Of a DNA stretch of 64,000 nt, positions 51,488-64,000 are shown in pieces; the stretch's first letter is position 1; each line of letters starts with the position of its first letter. The stretch comes from Sphingobacteriales bacterium (GTDB lineage Bacteria > Bacteroidota > Bacteroidia > Chitinophagales > JADIYW01). A program made the position numbers and the translations under genes. Location of the stretch: contig CP064984.1 in NCBI GenBank assembly GCA_016699615.1, forward strand, positions 930,001 to 994,000. Direction: 5' to 3'. The notes below the pieces were generated by a model. The model had not been told where the DNA came from and searched no databases. It saw nothing but the letters and a program-made list of their open reading frames with translations.

Positions 51488-54400
51488 TTATCTATGTATA
51501 ACGATAAACCCTGCTTTATTAATATCATCTCCTGCACTGTTTATATACTTGATAACATAGTAGTATGTACCATCTGGAAGTGGTGCACCTTTGTATCTAC
51601 CATCCCACTCGCCTCGGTAATCCTCATTTCTGTAAACCTCGATGCCCCATCTGTTGTACACACAGAATACTATCGCACTTGAACTTGGACATGGTATCGT
51701 ATAGTAATCATTTACTCCATCGCCATTCGGTGAGAAAGCATCATACAACTCACACTCATTTTCTCTTACTATTCTTACATATGCCCATGCTGTATCATTA
51801 CCATCTGGATCACATATCACATATTGGAAGCTGTCTACTCCTGTAAAGTCTGTATTTGGTGTATAAGTCACATTTCCTGATGGTGTATTGATATTACTTA
51901 ATGTTCCATTTACTGGGTATGTAACTATAGCATCATCACATAATTGTAATGGATCACTGTCTGTCTGGATATCATTGCCTATAACATTTATAACTACTGG
52001 TACATTAACTTTCGTTGTTGTGTCATTATTAATTGCTATCGGTGGTATACCTGTTACGGTTACATAAACTGTAGTCTCTATACACGTATCTGTGCCTGTA
52101 ATGCAGCTCATAATACATAAGGTATCTGTACCTTTTACTTTACCTGCTGTGTATACTAAGCAACCTTGCTCGTTGATAGTCCATGTGATGTAATTTCCTG
52201 TTCCTGAGGTCTGACCTGCACAGCTCGTTACTGTGATGTCTGTTCCTCGTGGTTGTAAGAAATCACAAATACTATCTACGCTATTCACTGGTAAGCTATC
52301 TCTTATCGTGTCTCTTGGTGTCTCTACAGTAATGATGATAATCGTTGTATCGCAGTAGCCTTTGTCATCACATACTACTATACATGTCCGTATCATTACC
52401 TGTTTGTCCTTTTGATGGTGTGTATGTTATACATGGATTCAAGCCATCTATCGTTACTTTGTTATCCGTATCACATGTTGTAATACTAATTACTGTACCT
52501 GGTAACTCTGTTGTGTCTACACATACTGGTACTGGACAGTTATAACATGTCGTGTCTCTGATCGTATCTTTAACTGTACAGCCTACTACACATACTCGAA
52601 CACTATCTCTACAGCCACTCTCCTTGCCCTCTACTACTACCCAATGACAGCCTGATGGAATGGCTAACTTAGTGCCAGTATATTCTACGTAATTATTGTA
52701 TTTATTCTCAAAAGTACCTAATACTGGATCTAAGGCAAATATTGCTAATCCTGAGCCTGTATTATACAATCTGCTTGGGTTACCAGCTTTTATTGCCATA
52801 TCTTCGGCATACCACATACCTTGTGCATCTACACTATTCATATATGATGCTAACTCTACTAAAGTTGTGAATTTAGTATTTGGAAATAAAGTTCTATTAC
52901 TATCTATACCCCAACGCTCTAATACATGTTGTACACCATCTAGATATTCATTTGCATCAAAGCTATAAGCACCAGCTGCATCTACTTCTCCACAACTACT
53001 CTCTAAACTAAATAACAATGCCTGCATTGAACCATCAATATATACATTATACTCTTGTAATGTTTTAAAGTCTATTGGTAAGCAATAGTTTCCAATTCCT
53101 TTTTCACATTGTATTTCTACAAAAGTTTCTTTTATTAAACTATCGCATTCTATTATCGTGTCTTTTGGTATTACCGTAATTATTACTTCTGTGGTATCAC
53201 ATACTCCTAATACTGTATCGCATACTACTACACAGAACTTGTCTTCTCCGATATTCGTGCCTGTGTATTTAATGCTGATGCAGTTGCCTTCTTGTGTCGC
53301 TGTCGGTGTTGTGATATTATCTAATGTTCCTGCGCAGTTGATGATGTAGCTTGTATCTGCATTCATGCCTACTTCTATCGCTACACATACGCTGTCTGTA
53401 TCGCCTATCTTAACCGTATCTCTGATTGTATCTCTTGTTGGTATGATTGGTACTTCTATAGTGATGGTATCACATACTGCTTTCGTGCTATCACATACAA
53501 TTACACATAAGCTATCTCTACCTATGATACCATTTGATGTGTATGTTATACAACCTGTCGTACTGTCTATGCTGTATGTTCCTAAACCGCTTGTCGCTGT
53601 TTGGCTGCCATCGCATAATGTCCAGTGTCCATTCGTGATATTATATATCGTATCTATACACGCTGTCTCTGTACAATTATCACATACTGGTACTATTATT
53701 ATCGTGTCTTTTGGTATTACCGTAATTATTACTTCTGTGGTATCACATACTCCTAATACTGTATCGCATACTACTACACAGAACTTGTCTTCGCCGATAT
53801 TCGTGCCTGTGTATTTAATGCTGATGCAGTTGCCTTCTTGTGTCGCTGTCGGTGTTGTGATGTTATCTAATGTTCCTGCGCAGTTGATGATGTAGTTTGT
53901 ATCTGCATTCATGCCTACTTCTATCGCTACACATACACTGTCTGTATCGCCTATCTTAACCGTATCTCTGATTGTATCTCTTGTTGGTATGATTGGTACT
54001 TCTATAGTGATGGTATCACATACTGCTTTCGTGCTATCACATACAATTACACATAAGCTATCTCTACCTATGATACCATTTGATGTGTATGTTATACCAC
54101 CTGTCGTGCTGTCTATACTGTATGTTCCTAAACCGCTTGTCGCTGTTTGGTCGCCATCGCATAGTGTCCAGTGTCCATTCGTGATATTATATATCGTATC
54201 TATACACGCTGTCTCTGTACACGTATCACATACTGGTACTACTATTATCGTGTCTTTTGGTATTACCGTAATTATTACTTCTGTGGTATCACATACTCCT
54301 AATACTGTATCGCATACTACTACACAGAACTTGTCTTCGCCGATATTTGTGCCTGTGTATTTAATGCTGATGCAGTTACCTTCTTGTGTCGCTGTCGGTG

Positions 54401-57400
54401 TTGTGATGTTATCTAATGCTCCTGCGCAGTTGATGATGTAGCTTGTGTCTGCATTCATGCCTACTTCTATCGCTACACATACGCTGTCTGTATCGCCTAT
54501 CTTAACCGTATCTCTGATTGTATCTCTTGTTGGTATGATTGGTACTTCTATAGTGATGGTATCACATACTGCTTTCGTGCTATCACATACTACTACACAT
54601 AAGCTATCTCTACCTATCACGCCATTTGATGTGTATGTTATACAACCTGTCGTGCTGTCTATACTGTATGTTCCTAAACCGCTTGTCGCTGTTTGGTCGC
54701 CATCGCATAGTGTCCAGTGTCCATTCGTGATATTATATATCGTATCTATACACGCTGTCTCTGTACACGTATCACATACTGGTACTACTATTATCGTGTC
54801 TTTTGGTATTACCGTAATTATTACTTCTGTGGTATCACATACTCCTAATGTCGTATCGCATACTACTACACAGAACTTGTCTTCCAATATTCGTGCCTGT
54901 GTATTTAATGCTGATGCAGTTACCTTCTTGTGTCGCTATCGGTGTTGTGATGTTATCTAATGCTCCTGCGCAGTTGATGATGTAGCTTGTGTCTGCATTC
55001 ATGCCTACTTCTATCGCTACACATACGCTGTCTGTATCGCCTATCTTAACCGTATCTCTGATTGTATCTCTTGTTGGTATGATTGGTACTTCTATAGTGA
55101 TGGTATCACATACTGCTTTCGTGCTATCACATACTACTACACATAAGCTATCTCTACCTATCACGCCATTTGATGTGTATGTTATACAACCTGTCGTGCT
55201 GTCTATACTGTATGTTCCTAAACCGCTTGTCGCTGTTTGGCTGCCATCGCATAGTGTCCAGTGTCCATTCGTGATATTATATATCGTATCTATACATGTC
55301 GTTACTGTACATGTATCACATACTGGTACTATTATTATCGTGTCTTTTGGTATTACCGTAATTATTACCTCTGTGGTATCGCATACTCCTAATACTGTAT
55401 CGCATACTACTACACAGAACTTGTCTTCGCCAATATTTGTGCCTGTGTATTTAATGCTGATGCAGTTACCTTCTTGTGTCGCTGTCGGTGTTGTGATGTT
55501 ATCTAATGCTCCTGCGCAGTTGATGATGTAGTTTGTGTCTGCATTCATACCTACTTCTATCGCTACACATACGCTGTCTGTATCGCCTATCTTAACCGTA
55601 TCTCTGATTGTATCTCTTGTTGGTATGATTGGTACTTCTATAGTGATGGTATCACATACTGCTTTCGTGCTATCACATACTACTACACATAAGCTATCTC
55701 TACCTATGATGCCATTTGACGTATAAGTAATACAACCTGTCGTACTGTCTATGCTGTATGCTCCTAAACCGCTTGTCGCTGTTTGGCTGCCATCGCATAA
55801 TGTCCAGTGTCCATTCGTGATATTATATATCGTATCTATACATGCTGTCTCTGTACATGTATCACATACTGGTACTATTATTATCGTGTCTTTTGGTATT
55901 ACCGTAATTATTACTTCTGTGGTATCGCATACTTTTAGTGTCGTATCACATACTACTACACAGAACTTGTCTTCGCCGATATTTGTGCCTGTGTATTTAA
56001 TGCTAATGCAGTTGCCTTCTTGTGTCGCTGTTGGTGTTGTGATGTTATCTAATGCTCCTGCGCAGTTGATGATGTAGTTTGTATCTGCATTCATGCCTAC
56101 TTCTATCGCTACACATACGCTGTCTGTATCGCCTATCTTAACCGTATCTCTGATTGTATCTCTTGTTGGTATGATTGGTACTTCTATAGTGATGGTATCA
56201 CATACTGCTTTCGTGCTATCACATACTACTACACATAAGCTATCTCTACCTATGATGCCATTTGACGTATAAGTAATACAACCTGTCGTACTGTCTATGC
56301 TGTATGCTCCTAAACCGCTTGTCGCTGTTTGGCTGCCATCGCATAATGTCCAGTGTCCATTCGTGATATTATATATCGTATCTATACATGCTGTCTCTGT
56401 ACATGTATCACATACTGGTACTACTATTATCGTGTCTTTTGGTATTACTGTAATTATTACTTCTGTGGTATCACATACTCCTAATGTCGTATCGCATACT
56501 ACTACACAGAACTTATCTTCGCCAATAGCTGTGCCTGTGTATACTAACATTGATGCAGTTACCTTATTGTGTCGCTGTTGGTGTTGTGATGTTATCTAAT
56601 GTTCCTGCGCAGTTGATTATGCTTAGGCTGTATCTGCATTCATGCCTACTTCTATCGCTACACATACGCTGTCTGTATCGCCTATCTTAACCGTATCTCT
56701 GATTGTATCTCTTGTTGGTATGATTGGTACTTCTATAGTGATGGTATCACATACTGCTTTCGTGCTATCACATACAATTACACATAAGCTATCTCTACCT
56801 ATGATACCATTTGATGTGTATGTTATACAACCTGTCGTACTGTCTATACTGTATGTTCCTAAACCGCTTGTCGCTGTTTGGTCGCCATCGCATAGTGTCC
56901 AGTGTCCATTCGTGATATTATATATCGTATCTATACACGCTGTCTCTGTACATGTATCACATACTGGTACTATTATTATCGTGTCTTTTGGTATTACCGT
57001 AATTATTACTTCTGTGGTATCACATACTCCTAATACTGTATCGCATACTACTACACAGAACTTGTCTTCGCCGATATTTGTGCCTGTGTATTTAATGCTG
57101 ATGCAGTTACCTTCTTGTGTCGCTGTCGGTGTTGTGATGTTATCTAATGCTCCTGCGCAGTTGATGATGTAGCTTGTATCTGCATTCATGCCTACTTCTA
57201 TCGCTACACATACGCTGTCTGTATCGCCTATCTTAACCGTATCTCTGATTGTATCTCTTGTTGGTATGATTGGTACTTCTATAGTGATGGTATCACATAC
57301 TGCTTTCGTGCTATCACATACTACTACACATAAGCTATCTCTACCTATCACGCCATTTGATGTGTATGTTATACAACCTGTCGTGCTGTCTATACTGTAT

Positions 57401-60400
57401 GTTCCTAAACCGCTTGTCGCTGTTTGGCTGCCATCGCATAGTGTCCAGTGTCCATTCGTGATATTATATATCGTATCTATACATGCTGTCTCTACACGTA
57501 TCACATACTGGTACTACTATTATCGTGTCTTTTGGTATTACTGTAATTATTACTTCTGTGGTATCACATACTCCTAATGTCGTATCGCATACTACTACAC
57601 AGAACTTGTCTTCTCCAATATTCGTGCCTGTGTATTTAATGCTGATGCAGTTACCTTCTTGTGTCGCTGTCGGTGTTGTGATGTTATCTAATGCTCCTGC
57701 GCAGTTGATGATGTAGCTTGTGTCTGCATTCATGCCTACTTCTATCGCTACACATACGCTGTCTGTATCGCCTATCTTAACCGTATCTCTGATTGTATCT
57801 CTTGTTGGTATGATTGGTACTTCTATAGTGATGGTATCACATACTGCTTTCGTGCTATCACATACTACTACACATAAGCTATCTCTACCTATCACGCCAT
57901 TTGATGTGTATGTTATACAACCTGTCGTGCTGTCTATACTGTATGTTCCTAAACCGCTTGTCGCTGTTTGGTCGCCATCGCATAGTGTCCAGTGTCCATT
58001 CGTGATATTATATATCGTATCTATACACGCTGTCTCTGTACATGTATCACATACTGGTACTACTATTATCGTGTCTTTTGGTATTACCGTAATTATTACT
58101 TCTGTGGTATCACATACTCCTAATGTCGTATCGCATACTACTACACAGAACTTGTCTTCTCCAATATTCGTGCCTGTGTATTTAATGCTGATGCAGTTAC
58201 CTTCTTGTGTCGCTGTCGGTGTTGTGATGTTATCTAATGCTCCTGCGCAGTTGATGATGTAGCTTGTGTCTGCATTCATGCCTACTTCTATCGCTACACA
58301 TACGCTGTCTGTATCGCCTATCTTAACCGTATCTCTGATTGTATCTCTTGTTGGTATGATTGGTACTTCTATAGTGATGGTATCACATACTGCTTTCGTG
58401 CTATCACATACTACTACACATAAGCTATCTCTACCTATGATACCATTTGATGTGTATGTTATACAACCTGTCGTGCTGTCTATGCTGTATGTTCCTAAAC
58501 CGCTTGTCGCTTTTTGGTCGCCATCGCATAGTGTCCAGTGTCCATTCGTGATATTATATATCGTATCTATACACGCTGTCTCTGTACATTTATCACATAC
58601 TGGTACTATTATTATCGTGTCTTTTGGTATTACCGTAATTATTACTTCTGTGGTATCACATACTCCTAATACTGTATCGCATACTACTACACAGAACTTG
58701 TCTTCTCCAATATTCGTGCCTGTGTATTTAATGCTGATGCAGTTGCCTTCTTGTGTCGCTGTTGGTGTTGTGATATTATCTAATGCTCCTGCGCAGTTGA
58801 TGATGTAGTTTGTATCTGCATTCATACCTACTTCTACTTTAACACATACGCTGTCTGTATCGCCTATCTTAACCGTATCTCTGATTGTATCTCTTGTTGG
58901 TATGATTGGTACTTCTATAGTGATGGTATCACATACTGCTTTCGTGCTATCACATACTACTACACATAAGCTATCTCTACCTATGATACCATTTGATGTG
59001 TATGTTATACAACCTGTCGTGCTGTCTATACTGTATGTTCCTAAACTACTCGTCGCTTCTTGGCTGCCATCGCATAGTGTCCAGTGTCCATTCGTGATAT
59101 TATATATCGTATCTATACATGCTGTCTCTGTACATGTATCACATACTGGTACTACTATTATCGTGTCTTTTGGTATTACTGTAATTATTACTTCTGTGGT
59201 ATCACATACTCCTAATGTCGTATCGCATACTACTACACAGAATTTATCTTCGCCGATAGCTGTGCCTGTGTATACTACATTGATGCAGTTACCATTATTC
59301 GTTGCTATTGGTGTTGTGATATTATCTAATGTTCCTGCGCAGTTCACTATGCTTACGCTGTCTGCATTCATGCCTACTTCTATCGCTACACATACGCTGT
59401 CTGTATCGCCTATCTTAACCGTATCTCTGATTGTATCTCTTGTTGGTATGATTGGTACTTCTATAGTGATGGTATCACATACTGCTTTCGTGCTATCACA
59501 TACAATTACACATAAGCTATCTCTACCTATCACGCCATTTGATGTGTATGTTATACAACCTGTCGTGCTGTCTATACTGTATGTTCCTAAACCGCTTGTC
59601 GCTGTTTGGCTGCCATCGCATAATGTCCAGTGTCCATTCGTGATATTATATATCGTATCTATACATGCTGTCTCTGTACATGTATCACATACTGGTACTA
59701 TTATTATCGTGTCTTTTGGTATTACCGTAATTATTACTTCTGTGGTATCACATACTCCTAATACTGTATCGCATACTACTACACAGAACTTGTCTTCTCC
59801 GATATTCGTGCCTGTGTATTTAATGCTGATGCAGTTGCCTTCTTGTGTCGCTGTCGGTGTTGTGATGTTATCTAATGTTCCTGCGCAGTTGATGATGTAG
59901 TTTGTATCTGCATTCATGCCTACTTCTATCGCTACACATACACTGTCTGTATCGCCTATCTTAACCGTATCTCTGATTGTATCTCTTGTTGGTATGATTG
60001 GTACTTCTATAGTGATGGTATCACATACTGCTTTCGTGCTATCACATACAATTACACATAAGCTATCTCTACCTATGATACCATTTGATGTGTATGTTAT
60101 ACAACCTGTCGTGCTGTCTATACTGTATGTTCCTAAACCGCTTGTCGCTGTTTGGCTGCCATCGCATAGTGTCCAGTGTCCATTCGTGATATTATATATC
60201 GTATCTATACATTGCTGTCTCTGTACGTTATCACATACTGGTACTACTATTATCGTGTCTTTTGGTATTACCGTAATTATTACTTCTGTGGTATCACATA
60301 CTCCTAATACTGTATCGCATACTACTACACAGAACTTGTCTTCGCCAATATTTGTGCCTGTGTATTTAATGCTGATGCAGTTACCTTCTTGTGTCGCTGT

Positions 60401-63400
60401 CGGTGTTGTGATGTTATCTAATGCTCCTGCGCAGTTGATGATGTAGCTTGTATCTGCATTCATGCCTACTTCTATCGCTACACATACACTGTCTGTATCG
60501 CCTATCTTAACCGTATCTCTGATTGTATCTCTTGTTGGTATGATTGGTACTTCTATAGTGATGGTATCACATACTGCTTTCGTGCTATCACATACTACTA
60601 CACATAAGCTATCTCTACCTATGATACCATTTGATGTGTATGTTATACAACCTGTCGTACTGTCTATGCTGTATGTTCCTAAACCGCTTGTCGCTGTTTG
60701 GCTGCCATCGCATAATGTCCAGTGTCCATTCGTGATATTATATATCGTATCTATACATGCTGTCTCTGTACATGTATCACATACTGGTACTATTATTATC
60801 GTGTCTTTTGGTATTACCGTAATTATTACTTCTGTGGTATCACATACTCCTAATACTGTATCGCATACTACTACACAGAACTTGTCTTCTCCAATATTCG
60901 TGCCTGTGTATTTAATGCTGATGCAGTTGCCTTCTTGTGTCGCTGTCGGTGTTGTGATGTTATCTAATGTTCCTGCGCAGTTGATGATGTAGTTTGTATC
61001 TGCATTCATGCCTACTTCTATCGCTACACATACACTGTCTGTATCGCCTATCTTAACCGTATCTCTGATTGTATCTCTTGTTGGTATGATTGGTACTTCT
61101 ATAGTGATGGTATCACATACTGCTTTCGTGCTATCACATACAATTACACATAAGCTATCTCTACCTATGATACCATTTGATGTGTATGTTATACAACCTG
61201 TCGTGCTGTCTATACTGTATGTTCCTAAACCGCTTGTCGCTGTTTGGCTGCCATCGCATAGTGTCCAGTGTCCATTCGTGATATTATATATCGTATCTAT
61301 ACATGCTGTCTCTGTACATGTATCACATACTGGTACTACTATTATCGTGTCTTTTGGTATTACCGTAATTATTACTTCTGTGGTATCACATACTCCTAAT
61401 ACTGTATCGCATACTACTACACAGAACTTGTCTTCGCCGATATTTGTGCCTGTGTATTTAATGCTGATGCAGTTACCTTCTTGTGTCGCTGTCGGTGTTG
61501 TGATGTTATCTAATGCTCCTGCGCAGTTGATGATGTAGCTTGTGTCTGCATTCATGCCTACTTCTATCGCTACACATACGCTGTCTGTATCGCCTATCTT
61601 AACCGTATCTCTGATTGTATCTCTTGTTGGTATGATTGGTACTTCTATAGTGATGGTATCACATACTGCTTTCGTGCTATCACATACAATTACACATAAG
61701 CTATCTCTACCTATCACGCCATTTGATGTGTATGTTATACAACCTGTCGTGCTGTCTATACTGTATGTTCCTAAACCGCTTGTCGCTGTTTGTTCGCCAT
61801 CGCATAGTGTCCAGTGTCCATTCGTGATATTATATATCGTATCTATACACGCTGTCTCTGTACACGTATCACATACTGGTACTACTATTATCGTGTCTTT
61901 TGGTATTACCGTAATTATTACTTCTGTGGTATCACATACTCCTAATGTCGTATCGCATACTACTACACAGAACTTGTCTTCTCCAATATTCGTGCCTGTG
62001 TATTTAATGCTGATGCAGTTACCTTCTTGTGTCGCTGTCGGTGTTGTGATGTTATCTAATGCTCCTGCGCAGTTGATGATGTAGCTTGTGTCTGCATTCA
62101 TGCCTACTTCTATCGCTACACATACGCTGTCTGTATCGCCTATCTTAACCGTATCTCTGATTGTATCTCTTGTTGGTATGATTGGTACTTCTATAGTGAT
62201 GGTATCACATACTGCTTTCGTGCTATCACATACTACTACACATAAGCTATTCTCTACCTATCACGCCATTTGATGTGTATGTTATACAACCTGTCGTGCT
62301 GTCTATACTGTATGTTCCTAAACCGCTTGTCGCTGTTTGGCTGCCATCGCATAGTGTCCAGTGTCCATTCGTGATATTATATATCGTATCTATACATGCT
62401 GTCTCTGTACATGTATCACATACTGGTACTACTATTATCGTGTCTTTTGGTATTACCGTAATTATTACTTCTGTGGTATCACATACTCCTAATGTCGTAT
62501 CGCATACTACTACACAGAACTTGTCTTCTCCAATATTCGTGCCTGTGTATTTAATGCTGATGCAGTTGCCTTCTTGTGTCGCTGTTGGTGTTGTGATATT
62601 ATCTAATGCTCCTGCGCAGTTGATGATGTAGCTTGTATCTGCATTCATGCCTACTTCTATCGCTACACATACGCTGTCTGTATCGCCTATCTTAACCGTA
62701 TCTCTGATTGTATCTCTTGTTGGTATGATTGGTACTTCTATAGTGATGGTATCACATACTGCTTTCGTGCTATCACATACTACTACACATAAGCTATCTC
62801 TACCTATGATGCCATTTGATGTGTATGTTATACAACCTGTCGTGCTGTCTATGCTGTATGTTCCTAAACCGCTTGTCGCTTCTTGGCTGCCATCGCATAG
62901 TGTCCAGTGTCCATTCGTGATATTATATATCGTATCTATACATGCTGTCTCTGTACATGTATCACATACTGGTACTATTATTATCGTGTCTTTTGGTATT
63001 ACCGTAATTATTACTTCTGTGGTATCACATACTCCTAATACTGTATCGCATACTACTACACAGAACTTGTCTTCGCCGATATTTGTGCCTGTGTATTTAA
63101 TGCTGATGCAGTTACCTTCTTGTGTCGCTGTTGGTGTTGTGATGTTATCTAATGCTCCTGCGCAGTTGATGATGTAGCTTGTGTCTGCATTCATGCCTAC
63201 TTCTATCGCTACACATACGCTGTCTGTATCGCCTATCTTAACCGTATCTCTGATTGTATCTCTTGTTGGTATGATTGGTACTTCTATAGTGATGGTATCA
63301 CATACTGCTTTCGTGCTATCACATACTACTACACATAAGCTATCTCTACCTATGATACCATTTGATGTGTATGTTATACAACCTGTCGTGCTGTCTATAC

Positions 63401-64000
63401 TGTATGTTCCTAAACCGCTTGTCGCTGTTTGGCTGCCATCGCATAGTGTCCAGTGTCCATTCGTGATATTATATATCGTATCTATACACGCTGTCTCTGT
63501 ATTGTATCACATACTGGTACTATTATTATCGTGTCTTTTGGTATTACCGTAATTATTACTTCTGTGGTATCACATACTCCTAATGTCGTATCACATACTA
63601 TTACACAGAACTTGTCTTCTCCAATATTTGTGCCTGTGTATTTAATGCTAATGCAGCTACCATTGTTTGTCGCTGTTGGTGTTGTGATGTTATCTAATGC
63701 TCCTGCGCAGTTGATGATGTAGCTTGTGTCTGCATTCATACCTACTTCTATCGCTACACATACGCTGTCTGTATCGCCTATCTTAACCGTATCTCTGATT
63801 GTATCTCTTGTTGGTATGATTGGTACTTCTATAGTGATGGTATCACATACTGCTTTCGTGCTATCACATACTACTACACATAAGCTATCTCTACCTATGA
63901 TGCCATTTGATGTGTATGTTATACAACCTGTCGTGCTGTCTATACTGTATGTTCCTAAACCGCTTGTCGCTGTTTGGCTGCCATCACATAATGTCCAGTG
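51488..64000 (-). CDS. Giant repetitive adhesin with T9SS type B sorting domain (5' end outside window)
   Basis: More than 4,100 residues. From the C-terminus: a type B sorting (CHU_C/gliding-motility-associated) domain with FSPNGDGVNDYYTIP, VYNRWGIEVYRN, WDGRYKGAPLPDGTYYYVIKY and GFIVIHR; a Big_9-like Ig domain (VTYTPNTDFTGVDSFQYV); Cys-rich Ig-like modules; a unique 200-residue block (about 52530-53150); then about 20 tandem 182-residue units. Each unit has two related halves closing with CVVVCD...VCDT, so disulfides are expected. Secreted, surface-bound and SprB-like by context. As written it is broken by indels near 52380, 54884, 56548-56640, 57493, 62251 and 63501, plus a compensated pair at 60212/60226. 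These may be assembly errors in near-identical repeats. Confidence 0.85.
53155..64000 (-). repeat. 546-bp tandem repeat array, about 20 copies
   Basis: A marker sequence (ATGCCTACTTCTATCGC-like) recurs at 53365, 53911, 54457, 55001, 55547, 56093, 56642, 57188, 57732, 58278, 58824, 59370, 59916, 60462, 61008, 61554, 62100, 62647, 63193 and 63738. The spacing is 546 except for 544, 549, 544, 547 and 545 at the indel sites. Copies differ at a few positions only and continue beyond the window. Confidence 0.95.

Noticed and set aside
53158..63722. A series of 176-332-residue plus-strand open frames (MPTSIATHTLSVSPIL...)
   Set aside because: They are antisense shadows of the adhesin repeats: same 546-bp period, no ribosome-binding sites, and interrupted at the same indels. 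The minus frame has the sorting domain and the PorP context.
53155..64000. Possible CRISPR-like array
   Set aside because: The period of 546 bases is coding and contiguous, without unique spacers.
1..64000. tRNA, rRNA or riboswitch genes
   Set aside because: No cloverleaf, rRNA core or known riboswitch consensus was noticed in the intergenic stretches; a covariance search was not possible here.

Overview
The window looks like a chromosomal segment of an AT-rich Bacteroidota member, probably from the Chitinophagia/Saprospiria side. The reasons are TAnnTTTG promoter elements, ABC peptide permeases of the Bacteroidota type, PorP/SprF and CHU_C-type (type IX secretion, T9SS) proteins, and low GC: 18/60 in two sampled housekeeping lines against 24-28/60 in the adhesin repeats. 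No rRNA, tRNA or CRISPR was seen.

Layout. 1-0.4 kb: end of an IS4-type transposase. 0.5-5.8 kb: flavodoxin-like protein, pckA, bcp, a Crp-type regulator, argC and an OmpA-like protein. 5.8-8.5 kb: ECF sigma factor with a membrane/TPR partner, and two small proteins. 8.5-14.2 kb: one leftward operon for reactive sulfur handling: ArsR regulator, TauE/SafE, TPMT-like methyltransferase, persulfide dioxygenase-rhodanese fusion (CstB-like), rhodanese, DUF2892-like proteins, OsmC, thioredoxin and two YeeE/YedE half-transporters. 14.2-25.1 kb: DUF3127 protein with an SSB-like acidic tip, a large GlcD/GlcF fusion oxidase, a purK-SDR-ctaA-unknown operon, an amino-acid permease and galK. 25.1-25.5 kb: decayed intergenic stretch with gene remnants. 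25.5-31.8 kb: lipoprotein, AsmA-like protein, GH13 glucosidase, secreted protein. 31.8-36.3 kb: oligopeptide ABC permeases and binding protein, with no ATPase gene beside them. 36.3-42.1 kb: epimerase, T9SS-exported esterase, YgjP-like protease, and a divergent mntR/mntH pair with a palindromic operator. 42.1-47.5 kb: PBP1A and a PorW/SprE-like TPR protein.

47.7-64 kb (continuing past the edge) is the most striking region: a leftward operon for a giant repetitive adhesin with a T9SS type B sorting domain, then a PorP/SprF-like membrane protein, then a TPR-PD40-OmpA protein, closed by a clear terminator. The adhesin carries about 20 near-identical 546-bp (182-residue) units. By analogy with SprB/SprF this would be a surface adhesion or gliding fibre with its export and anchoring partners.

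A second theme is gene damage. At least six genes outside the adhesin carry single-base frameshifts, usually at short homopolymers. Four carry an in-frame TAA followed by coding-like sequence in the same frame. Restoring each gives a family-typical length in whole codons. The likeliest cause is uncorrected long-read or MAG sequence error, but real pseudogenes or recoding cannot be excluded from the sequence alone.
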